From assembly GCA_024682015.1 (NCBI GenBank), contig JAIKZT010000262.1, positions 1 through 5,495 of the forward strand: DNA of 5,495 nucleotides. Direction: 5' to 3'. Origin of the DNA: Clostridia bacterium (GTDB lineage Bacteria > Bacillota > Clostridia > Peptostreptococcales > Anaerovoracaceae). This document shows, piece by piece, positions 1 through 5,495 of the stretch. Numbering within the stretch: position 1 is the stretch's first letter; each line of letters starts with the position of its first letter. Under the pieces are notes generated by a model. That model did not search any database, was not told the DNA's origin, and saw nothing but the letters and a program-made list of their open reading frames with translations. The translations under genes and the position numbers were made by a program.

Positions 1-2404
1 CCTGCGTCCCTGCGATCCACAGCTCGTATTTCGTCGGTTCGATCGTGAGTTCCTTGACCGGGTTCCCGTCCTTGTCCAGGCTCGACCCGGTCGTGAGGAC
101 TGTGTCCTTCGGCGCGGTGATCCCGCAGCCCTCGAGGGTGACGCCGCCAGAGAATAAATAGATCGCATAGGTCAATGCGTGGATCGTGACGTCGCTGTTC
201 CGCACGGTCAGCGTGCTGTCCGCATCCAAGGAACCTCCCACAAAGCCGTAGTTGCCGTTGAGCACAAGCATAGCGTTCTCGACCGTAATGAAGCCATACA
301 ACGCCACGGAAACGGCGGCGCCGTATTTTGCCTCCACCGTCAGCTTTCCGGGGCCTGTGAGGCAGAAGTCGCCCCACCCGCAGATTGCCGTGCCGTTCCA
401 TGTCCGCAGCGTCGCATCAGTCTTTGCAAACACCGTCAGATCCATGATCTGGCTGTAGATCACGCTCCCCTCCGCGCACTCGCAGTCACCTTTCACGGTC
501 AGCACATTCGTGGCCGCGTCGAAGGAGAAAGCCCCGTCGCCGAGCACGTCGGCGGCGTTCCGCGTGTCGACCTGCGTCCCCGCAATCCTCAGATTGTACT
601 TCTGCGGCTCGATCGTGACGACCACGGACTCGTTTCCGTCCTCGTCCGTGACGGTGCCGGTCTCGGTCAGCGCGCCCGCAGGCTCGGTGAACACGCAACC
701 CTCGAGTTCGATCCCGCCTGTGAAGTTGAATATCGCGACTTCCTTCCCGTCTATCGTGACCGAACTGTTGCAGATCACAAGTTTTTCCCCGTCGAGCCAG
801 CCGGAGAAGCCGATCCGGGCGTCCACCCAGACGTCCGCGTACCCGATCGTCAGGGTCGCACCGGAGCTGACGACGATCCCGCTGTTCGAGGGACTGAGCA
901 GCAGCAGACTTCCCGGCCCGGTGATCGTCATGTCCCGGCTCGTCGTGACTGCGTTCAGACCGTCGGATTCCAGCGTCGCGTCCGCCGCGACGAAGAGCGT
1001 CAGATCGGGGATCTGGTTGTTGATCACGCTCGCCGTGCTGCTGCAGTTGTCCCGCACCGTCAGCACGTTCGTATAGGGATCATAGGCGAACGCGCTGTCG
1101 CCCAGCACGTTGGCGCAGTTCGATTCGGTCACCTGGGTCCCGGCGATCCAGAGCGGATAAGTCACCTCGCTGATCCTGACCTTCTTCGCGAGGTCACCCG
1201 CCCCATCCAGGATCCTGCCGCCCTTTACCTCACCGTCGGCGGGCTCGGTGAGAGAGCAGCCGTCCAAAGTGAGCTCCTCGAAGACGCCGAAGGCACGGTT
1301 TCCGCCCTGCACCTCGAGTTCGCTGCTCCGGACGATCAGCTTCTCCCGCTCGGAGCCGGAGGTGACGCCGGTAGCGGCGGCGTCGACGCGCAGCTTCGCG
1401 TTCTCCAGCGTCAGAGTATGGTCATCGTAGATTGCGAGACCGCTCGTGGCAGAGATCAGCGTCAGCCTGCCCGCTCCCGTGACCGTCATATTCTGAAAGC
1501 TTGTGACCGTGGTGTTCGGCCCGGTGCTCTCCAGCCGGGAATCCTTCTCCACGCAGACCGTCAGGTCCTCGATCCCGTTGCGGATCGCCATGTCTTCCGT
1601 GGTGCAGTCGCCCTTCACGGTCAGAACGTTCGCTGCAGGATCGTAGGAGAACGTGCCGCTGCACAGCACGTCTGTGCAGTTCGAGCGCGTCACCTGCTTC
1701 CCCGCGATCCAGAGTTCGTATTTCGGCGGCTCGATCGTGACGGATTTGGCTACGCCCTTGCCGTCCTTATCCCGGATCGCGCCGCCCACGACCTTCCCGC
1801 CCTCCGGCTCGGTGATCGTGCAGCCGGAGATCCCGATGAGGCTGAAATCCTGAACCGCGCCGTAACCCTTGGCTGTGACGCGGACATAACTGTTCACAAT
1901 GGACAGATCGCATCCGCCATGGGGGTCGTTTTCCGTGGACGCGTCGATGCCCCAGTACTCGCCCCGCGCGTCGACGTTTGCGTCCCGGATCGTCAGATGC
2001 GCGCGCTGATCCACGTGGAAGCCGTAGTCGCCCTTTGCCGTCAGCAGGCCGGGTCCGGTGACCGTCGTGTCGGCGCGGATCAGAAGCGCGGCGTCGCTGG
2101 CGGAAGAAAGCGACACGTCCCGCGCGACGTAGATAGTCAGATCAGGGATGTAGTTCGCGATGACTGCATCCTTATAGCTGCCGTTTCCCCGGATGGTCAG
2201 CATGTTCTCCGCGGGGTCGTAGGAAAAGCGGCCTTCCCCGAGGACGTCGGCGCAGTTTTCATCGGTCACGTACACCCCGCAGATGATGAGTTTGCCCGGA
2301 ATCTCGGCATGTACCGGAACAGCCGGTAAAACCAGACAGGCCAGCACGAGAATCAGCAAAAACCACAGGATGCGGTATTTCATGGAACGTTTTTTATTCT
2401 TCAT
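1..2404 (-). CDS. Secreted tandem-repeat protein, beta-helix-like (3' end outside window)
   Basis: The frame starts at an ATG at 2404-2402 and stays open for 801 codons to the left edge, so the C-terminus is missing. A purine-rich ribosome binding site lies just upstream, and the next in-frame Met (residue 8) has none, which fixes the start. Residues 1-33 are a typical signal peptide, so the protein is exported. The rest is four tandem repeats (residues 38-228, 229-415, 416-602, 603-792) and the start of a fifth (793-801). Each repeat opens with a consensus like IAGxQVTxxNCADVLG, then F-S-Y-D-P, N-V-L-T-V and often GDC. Short alternating hydrophobic strands follow (for example MTITGPGSL and LTLENAKL), and the repeat closes with GCxxTEP and TIEPxK. 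The short rung-like strands suggest a beta-helix or beta-solenoid surface protein; I infer adhesion or carbohydrate binding only weakly. I do not recognise a named gene. No anchor can be judged because the C-terminus is absent. It appears to be transcribed alone from the promoter at about 2433-2463. Confidence 0.93.
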   Translation of the reverse strand, partial: MKNKKRSMKYRILWFLLILVLACLVLPAVPVHAEIPGKLIICGVYVTDENCADVLGEGRFSYDPAENMLTIRGNGSYKDAVIANYIPDLTIYVARDVSLSSASDAALLIRADTTVTGPGLLTAKGDYGFHVDQRAHLTIRDANVDARGEYWGIDASTENDPHGGCDLSIVNSYVRVTAKGYGAVQDFSLIGISGCTITEPEGGKVVGGAIRDKDGKGVAKSVTIEPPKYELWIAGKQVTRSNCTDVLCSGTFSYDPAANVLTVKGDCTTEDMAIRNGIEDLTVCVEKDSRLESTGPNTTVTSFQNMTVTGAGRLTLISATSGLAIYDDHTLTLENAKLRVDAAATGVTSGSEREKLIVRSSELEVQGGNRAFGVFEELTLDGCSLTEPADGEVKGGRILDGAGDLAKKVRISEVTYPLWIAGTQVTESNCANVLGDSAFAYDPYTNVLTVRDNCSSTASVINNQIPDLTLFVAADATLESDGLNAVTTSRDMTITGPGSLLLLSPSNSGIVVSSGATLTIGYADVWVDARIGFSGWLDGEKLVICNSSVTIDGKEVAIFNFTGGIELEGCVFTEPAGALTETGTVTDEDGNESVVVTIEPQKYNLRIAGTQVDTRNAADVLGDGAFSFDAATNVLTVKGDCECAEGSVIYSQIMDLTVFAKTDATLRTWNGTAICGWGDFCLTGPGKLTVEAKYGAAVSVALYGFITVENAMLVLNGNYGFVGGSLDADSTLTVRNSDVTIHALTYAIYLFSGGVTLEGCGITAPKDTVLTTGSSLDKDGNPVKELTIEPTKYELWIAGTQ
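2..28 (-). repeat. Start of repeat unit 5, cut by the window edge
   Basis: Residues 793-801 read YELWIAGTQ, the exact opening of the repeat consensus, immediately after TIEPTK. This shows that the array continues to the left of the window. Confidence 0.88.
29..598 (-). repeat. Protein repeat unit 4 (190 residues)
   Basis: Residues 603-792, starting YNLRIAGTQV. The N-C position is N616-A617, so the first conserved cysteine is lost. GDC is kept and extended to C641-E-C643. The central rung is LTGPGKLTV. G759-C760 GITAP and TIEPTK close the unit. Confidence 0.9.
599..1159 (-). repeat. Protein repeat unit 3 (187 residues)
   Basis: Residues 416-602, starting YPLWIAGTQV. It contains N-C430, FAYDP, NVLTVRDN-C454, the rung MTITGPGSLLLL, and G569-C570 VFTEP, and closes with TIEPQK. 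Confidence 0.9.
1160..1720 (-). repeat. Protein repeat unit 2 (187 residues)
   Basis: Residues 229-415, starting YELWIAGKQV. It contains N-C243, FSYDP, NVLTVKGD-C267, a central MTVTGAGRLTL rung, and G382-C383 SLTEP near the end. The closing TIEP motif has drifted to RISEVT. It is exactly the same length as unit 3. Confidence 0.9.
1721..2293 (-). repeat. Protein repeat unit 1 of 4+ (191 residues)
   Basis: Residues 38-228. This is the most divergent N-terminal edge: the usual Y-x-L-W-I-A-G start reads K-L-I-I-C-G, but NCADVLG (C51) and FSYDP follow normally. The GDC motif of the other units is G-N-G here. The unit closes with G194-C195 TITEP and then TIEPPK. Confidence 0.88.
2306..2404 (-). 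other. Signal peptide of the left-hand repeat protein
   Basis: Residues 1-33 have a basic N-region (K2, K4, K5, R6, K9, R11), a hydrophobic core at about residues 12-26 (ILWFLLILVLACLVL) and a cleavage site of the A-x-A kind after V31-H32-A33, just before E34. This matches a Sec/signal peptidase I substrate. C23 follows V-L-A and loosely resembles a lipobox. However, the hydrophobic run continues past it and a good type I site follows, so a lipoprotein is less likely. Confidence 0.9.
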
Positions 2405-2410
2405 GGCATT

Positions 2411-2421
2411 CCCTTCCTCTC
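2411..2421 (-). promoter_or_regulatory. Ribosome binding site for the left-hand gene
   Basis: The minus strand reads GAGAGGAAGGG and ends 6 bases before the ATG at 2404. This purine run complements the 3' end of 16S rRNA and decides the start. A closer upstream ATG at 2409-2407 runs into TGA after two codons and is not usable. Confidence 0.85.
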
Positions 2422-2432
2422 ATCCACTATCT

Positions 2433-2463
2433 ATTATGACACAAAAAACCGGCCCCGCATCAA
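2433..2463 (-). promoter_or_regulatory. Extended -10 promoter for the left-hand gene
   Basis: The minus strand has CATAAT at 2438-2433 (one mismatch to TATAAT) preceded by TG one base upstream (2441-2440), giving an extended -10 of the form TGnTATAAT. The best -35 candidate is TTGATG at 2463-2458, a 4/6 match with a long 19-base spacer, so the TG element probably carries much of the recognition. Transcription would start near 2426, leaving a leader of about 22 bases that contains the ribosome binding site. The -35 candidate lies inside the terminator hairpin of the upstream gene. Confidence 0.65.
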
Positions 2464-2486
2464 CCAATTGGCTGATATGGGGCCGG
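2443..2486 (-). terminator. Rho-independent terminator of the right-hand gene
   Basis: On the minus strand an 8-bp GC stem (CCGGCCCC, 2486-2479, with GGGGCCGG, 2456-2449) encloses a further inner stem, ATCA/TGAT and CC/GG, around an AATT loop. Six T follow at 2448-2443. In minus-strand RNA the imperfect inner positions are two G-U wobbles and one A-C mismatch. It lies 16 bases after the stop. The plus strand has AAAATT after the stem and no T-run, so the element acts on minus-strand transcription only. Confidence 0.92.
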
Positions 2487-2502
2487 AAAATTGCGGCGTT
2501 TA

Positions 2503-5495
2503 TTATTCCATCGGCACCTCTTCCGCTTCGGCCTTCGGCTTGAAGTCGCCGTCGACCCAGAAGAGAGTCAGGGAATTCGCGGATGCGTCCGCGGCCTTGA
2601 CGTCGCCCGGAGCGGTCACCCACACGACTCCCAGGAAGCGTCCGTCGGCGTCGTATGCGGCCACAAGGACCGGTTCAGCCGCGGAGGCTTTGCCGGCGGT
2701 ATGCACGTCGCCCGTGTTCGTCGTGACCGTGATGACGACCTCCCTGCTGTCCTTGTCGGTCAGTGTGCGGGTCACCATGTGGGCCTTGTCCTGCCAGACT
2801 GCCGTGATGATGAACCCGGCGTCGATCAGATCTATGCTGGCCTCGACGGTATCGCCGGGCGCGCAGTCCATGCCGCCGATGCGCCAGCAGCTGAATTCCT
2901 TGCCGTATGGCGCGGTGAAGCCGCACGCGGGCAGCGCAAAGTCATCCAGCACCCCAACGTGCACGGCAGGCATGCTGCCCTCGCCGCCGTTCGGATCGAA
3001 CGTAGCTGTGACCACCTGCGCCACCGTCGCGGACACGAGGATCGTGTACCGTCCGTCGCCATGGGGCTGCCAGTCGCTCTCTTTTCCGTTGGCTGTGGCT
3101 GTCACATAGTATATCGTCGAATACTTTATAAGATCTGAGTCGTAGAGCGACCAGAACGCATAGCCGTCCTTCAGCGTGACGGGGACGTAGACGGTCTCCT
3201 GATTCGACGCAGCCTGGAACGGATCATCCGGACCCATGCTGCCGCAGACCACGTCGCCGAGCACGTACGGCGCGTCCTTGGGTACGGTGAGCACGAGCGA
3301 GTCGCGGTACTCCTGCAGGGTCATTCCGAGTTCGATGGACGAAAACCCATTGATCTCAATGGTATCGACGAGCGTCTTGCCGCAGGGCGGCGCATAGAAC
3401 GTGAGCAGCACGTAATCGCGCGCGTCCCTGCCCTCGGAACTATCGACTGGGCAAGGCAAGCCGTCGGCCGAGCCTTCCGTGAACCAGGCAGGTTTCCAGA
3501 GGGCCTTGTCCGCGTCGTAGGAAGCCTCGAAGAGCGTTGCTCCGCTGCGCCGCAGATGGATGTCGACTGTGTATGTCTCGCCGTCCGCAAACACATCGCT
3601 GCCGCCGAGCGCCGTCTTCGTCTTCTGATCGTACCAGACAGCCTTATCCAGCTCGTAGCCTGCTCCGTCCGGGAAACTGTACGTGACGCCTGAGGGCGTA
3701 TTGCCGGGCGCATAACCCGTCGTCGTAACTTCGAAATAGCGTATATCATCCGTGCAGGTGAACGCAGCGCGGATCTCGATCTGCCTGGTCGCGTCCCCGC
3801 TCGGACCGGTCAGGATGGCCGAAGGCGCCTTGCCGCTGAGCACCGCCGTGACGTCGGGGACGAGGGTCTCACCGTCCGTCACCGTCTTGAAACGGCAGCC
3901 GGTATTTGCGTCGAGAATAACCGTCGCAACATATTCGCGGCCGAGGATAAAGGTATCCTCTTCGCTTAAAACATCCCCTGTCGTGGAATCAGTCCATACG
4001 ACATCAACAGGCGTATAATATCCCCAGTAATCCGGATCGTAGGACGGATGCTCGCCCGCAAGCGGCGGAGCGAGGTCGACGTCGACGGTCTCGATCATCT
4101 CCGCCGTGGCTGTGAACGTGTAGGAGACGGTTACGGTCTCGCGGGGATTCTCGCCGGGGACCTTGCCGTTATTTGCCACATTGCCGTTGACCCTGGCCGT
4201 AAAGACCGGCTCGAATTCACCGTCCAGCAGGAAGGCATAGCCGTTCTTCACGCGCAGCGTGAACGTGACGGTATACTGCCGGCCTTCCTCGAACGTATCA
4301 AAGCCGGACATCTCTTCGCCCGTCTGCTCATCTGTCCAGACCGTATCGACAATGGCAAAGCCGGGGTAATCCGTGATATCGGGCCAGCGGATCCACCCCG
4401 CGTCGAGGGGCTCATCGATAGTCAGGTCGAAGTCGTCGAGCCAGATGAGCGGCAAGTTGAACGACCGCTTGATCACCGCGCGCGAGGGACTGTTGTCCAC
4501 GTATGTCAGATCGAACCCGAACTCCTTATTGCAGAGTTCCGCAAATTCGCCGCCGATCAGCATGTTCTGCAGCGGCATGGTGAATGCGTTTCCATCTTCC
4601 GGTTCAACGATGATATAGCAGGTGTAGAGGTGGCCTCCGATGAACACGTCGCCGGGATTAAGCCGCCCGCCCGTGGTATCGTCGGACCATGCGACGCCGC
4701 CGTAGAACGGATATTCGTTATAGTCCGCGATCCTGTACGTCGGCAGGTAAGGGTTGAACGTGAACATCGCTTCCACTTCGTTGTACGGCTCAACGCCCTC
4801 CACGGGGAAACTGAAACTGACACCGGACACGTAGAACGTATCCCCGGCGTCGTATGTGCGGCGGACGACGATGCGCTGACCGCCGCCGAGCAGTTCTTCC
4901 ACTTCGCCGGCTTCGCCTCCGATACCCACAGCGATCTGAGAAGTCTTGTACGCGAAAGCCCAGGCGGACGGATCTTTGACCTCCAGCAGGACGTATGCGG
5001 TATATTTGCCGCTGCGCGCTACGGTCGTCTCCGGAGCCACTGCGTTCCAGGTGTCGAGTTCGGCGTCGTACACGGTCCATCTGACCCCGCCGGGATACTC
5101 CGCTTCGTCCGTCACGAGACTGTACAGCGCCTCTTCCTCCACGGCCGGCTCATGGCTGATGGGCAGACCCGGAAGCGGATCTGCGAGCGCAACGTCGATG
5201 TCGCGGATCTGAGCGCAGGGACAGGGATCGAAGGTGTGGCTGATGATGATGTCTTTGCCTGGCGGAGTGACGTTGAAAGTGCCGAAGATGCTCATCTCGA
5301 TGGAGCAGTTGGGATCGTCGTTGACCCGCGCGGTGACCTCGTAGACGCCGTCTTGGTAGACGAACCGGCGATCCCCCAGCGCTTCAACGTGGACGAACAC
5401 GGTGTAGACGTGATCCTGCACAAAGTAGTTGAACTTTCCTGTTTCGACCCATTCGTTCTCGGTCTCGTCGTACCAGGCAACGCCTTCAAAGTACG
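2503..5495 (-). CDS. Large repeat surface-type protein with InlB-like module (5' end outside window)
   Basis: The frame is open from the right edge (first full codon at 5493) to TAA at 2505-2503, giving 996 residues without an N-terminus. A GTG at 5421 is internal: the 24 codons upstream of it are open and already belong to a repeat (GVAWYD then YTVFV). Residues 1-827 form about seven degenerate repeats with a core like VxWxDxxTG, DxFxxGxxYTVxxxL, GxxF, VTAxVNG and a VxYTF strand. Anchor Trp residues are at 7, 139, 269, 386, 500 and 620; in the seventh the position is C750. Residues 828-900 are an InlB/Flg_new-like module and about 942-996 a short C-terminal module ending EEVPME. No LPxTG motif, hydrophobic tail or dockerin is visible at the C-terminus. 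Export is inferred from the architecture, since the signal peptide would lie outside. A role in adhesion or binding is plausible but not shown. A second TAA (2502-2500) directly follows the stop, and a strong terminator follows that. Confidence 0.93.
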   Translation of the reverse strand, partial: YFEGVAWYDETENEWVETGKFNYFVQDHVYTVFVHVEALGDRRFVYQDGVYEVTARVNDDPNCSIEMSIFGTFNVTPPGKDIIISHTFDPCPCAQIRDIDVALADPLPGLPISHEPAVEEEALYSLVTDEAEYPGGVRWTVYDAELDTWNAVAPETTVARSGKYTAYVLLEVKDPSAWAFAYKTSQIAVGIGGEAGEVEELLGGGQRIVVRRTYDAGDTFYVSGVSFSFPVEGVEPYNEVEAMFTFNPYLPTYRIADYNEYPFYGGVAWSDDTTGGRLNPGDVFIGGHLYTCYIIVEPEDGNAFTMPLQNMLIGGEFAELCNKEFGFDLTYVDNSPSRAVIKRSFNLPLIWLDDFDLTIDEPLDAGWIRWPDITDYPGFAIVDTVWTDEQTGEEMSGFDTFEEGRQYTVTFTLRVKNGYAFLLDGEFEPVFTARVNGNVANNGKVPGENPRETVTVSYTFTATAEMIETVDVDLAPPLAGEHPSYDPDYWGYYTPVDVVWTDSTTGDVLSEEDTFILGREYVATVILDANTGCRFKTVTDGETLVPDVTAVLSGKAPSAILTGPSGDATRQIEIRAAFTCTDDIRYFEVTTTGYAPGNTPSGVTYSFPDGAGYELDKAVWYDQKTKTALGGSDVFADGETYTVDIHLRRSGATLFEASYDADKALWKPAWFTEGSADGLPCPVDSSEGRDARDYVLLTFYAPPCGKTLVDTIEINGFSSIELGMTLQEYRDSLVLTVPKDAPYVLGDVVCGSMGPDDPFQAASNQETVYVPVTLKDGYAFWSLYDSDLIKYSTIYYVTATANGKESDWQPHGDGRYTILVSATVAQVVTATFDPNGGEGSMPAVHVGVLDDFALPACGFTAPYGKEFSCWRIGGMDCAPGDTVEASIDLIDAGFIITAVWQDKAHMVTRTLTDKDSREVVITVTTNTGDVHTAGKASAAEPVLVAAYDADGRFLGVVWVTAPGDVKAADASANSLTLFWVDGDFKPKAEAEEVPME
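2506..2670 (-). other. C-terminal module of about 55 residues
   Basis: Residues about 942-996 read VLVAAYDADGRFLGV, then a linker, then LTLFWVDGDFKPKAEAEEV. The pairing of an 'AxYDxDGR' strand with a 'LFWVD...P...AE' strand resembles a tail I recall from clostridial surface proteins. That resemblance is from memory, not a search. The stretch between this and the InlB-like module (about 901-941) is Thr/Val/Asp-rich and unassigned. Confidence 0.55.
2794..3012 (-). other. InlB/Flg_new-like (Listeria-Bacteroides) repeat module
   Basis: Residues 828-900 fit the known pattern of this small extracellular beta-module: V-T-A-T-F-D-P-N-G-G at the start, a central F-x-L-P with GFTAPYGKEFSCW, then PGDTVEA and a closing ITAVWQ. 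In this family the modules occur in surface proteins of Firmicutes and Bacteroidetes, commonly near the C-terminus. Only one copy is present here. Confidence 0.85.
3013..5495 (-). repeat. Array of about seven degenerate 114-132-residue protein repeats
   Basis: The conserved V-x-W core recurs with its Trp codon at 5475, 5079, 4689, 4338, 3996 and 3636; the seventh copy has Cys at 3246. The spacings are 132, 130, 117, 114, 120 and 130 residues. The fourth and fifth copies are most alike: VWTDEQTG with DTFEEGRQYTV against VWTDSTTG with DTFILGREYVA. Copies are joined by a strand such as VDVDLAPPLAGEHPSYDP (fourth) or IDVALADPLPGLP (first). The first copy is cut by the window edge. The pattern looks like small beta-sandwich modules in a stalk, which is inference; I cannot assign a named family. 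Confidence 0.8.

Larger units (their letters stand above)
2405..2502. other. Intergenic control region between the two genes
   Basis: These 98 bases carry, in transcription order on the minus strand, a second in-frame TAA, the terminator hairpin and U-tract, the extended -10 promoter, and the ribosome binding site. No small gene with a credible start and ribosome binding site fits here on either strand. Confidence 0.85.

Noticed and set aside
179..2329. A 716-codon plus-strand open frame beginning at GTG.
   Set aside because: It is the exact-register complement of the minus-strand repeat gene, has an R/D/H/V-rich composition and no ribosome binding site that I can see. It exists because the real gene avoids TTA, CTA and TCA codons. 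The minus frame has a signal peptide, ribosome binding site, promoter and coherent repeats.
2336..2347. Lipobox-like V-L-A-C at residues 20-23 of the left-hand protein.
   Set aside because: The hydrophobic core continues past C23 and a good signal peptidase I site (V31-H32-A33) follows. Lipoprotein processing is possible but less likely.
2449..2486. The hairpin as a bidirectional terminator or an operator palindrome.
   Set aside because: There is no T-run on the plus-strand side and no converging gene. The G-U pairs favour minus-strand RNA. The inner CCAATTGG palindrome is explained as the apex of the hairpin.
2283..2543. An 86-codon plus-strand open frame spanning the intergenic region.
   Set aside because: It reads backwards through the signal peptide, ribosome binding site, promoter and terminator of the real genes, and lacks its own ribosome binding site.
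2468..3138. Two overlapping plus-strand open frames of about 213-215 codons (2468-3109 and 2491-3138).
   Set aside because: They are antisense to the InlB-like module and C-terminal tail, begin within the terminator region or over the stop, and show no domain pattern.
5419..5421. GTG at 5421 as the start of the right-hand gene.
   Set aside because: The same frame is open for 24 more codons to the window edge, and those residues (YFEGVAWYD and onward) match the repeat core. The codon is therefore an internal valine, and no ribosome binding site precedes it.
1..5495. CRISPR array, tRNA/rRNA, insertion sequence or attachment site.
   Set aside because: The only repeats are long, diverged protein-coding units. 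There are no short identical direct repeats with spacers, no cloverleaf-like sequence and no transposase or terminal inverted repeats.

Overview
The window holds two incomplete protein-coding genes, both on the minus strand, separated by a 98-base control region. Both encode large, highly repetitive proteins, at least one of which is exported. GC content is high by eye, the genes use a purine-rich ribosome binding site, and the promoter between them has an extended -10 element. The mix of a long tandem-repeat surface protein, an InlB/Flg_new-type module and a 'LFWVD...' C-terminal tail is typical of Gram-positive anaerobes of the Clostridia, often gut species. This placement is inference; no taxonomic marker gene is present.

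Layout, read in the direction of transcription (right to left). (1) 5495-2503: the 3' portion of a large gene whose start lies beyond the right edge. It encodes at least 996 residues: about seven degenerate repeats spaced 114-132 residues apart, then one InlB/Flg_new-like module, then a short C-terminal module ending in a tandem TAA TAA stop. (2) 2502-2405: the intergenic region, with a strong rho-independent terminator, an extended -10 promoter abutting its U-tract, and a ribosome binding site. (3) 2404-1: the 5' portion of a second gene. It has a clear signal peptide followed by four complete 187-191-residue repeats and the first nine residues of a fifth, and it runs off the left edge still open.

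The terminator and separate promoter suggest the two genes are independent transcription units, although they are neighbours and both look like extracellular, beta-rich, adhesin-like or ligand-binding proteins. No enzyme, RNA gene, mobile element or CRISPR array is visible. The plus strand carries long open frames, including one of 716 codons, but these are antisense shadows of the real genes. I see no direct evidence of a new multi-gene system. The most distinctive items are the two repeat architectures and the compact terminator/promoter junction.
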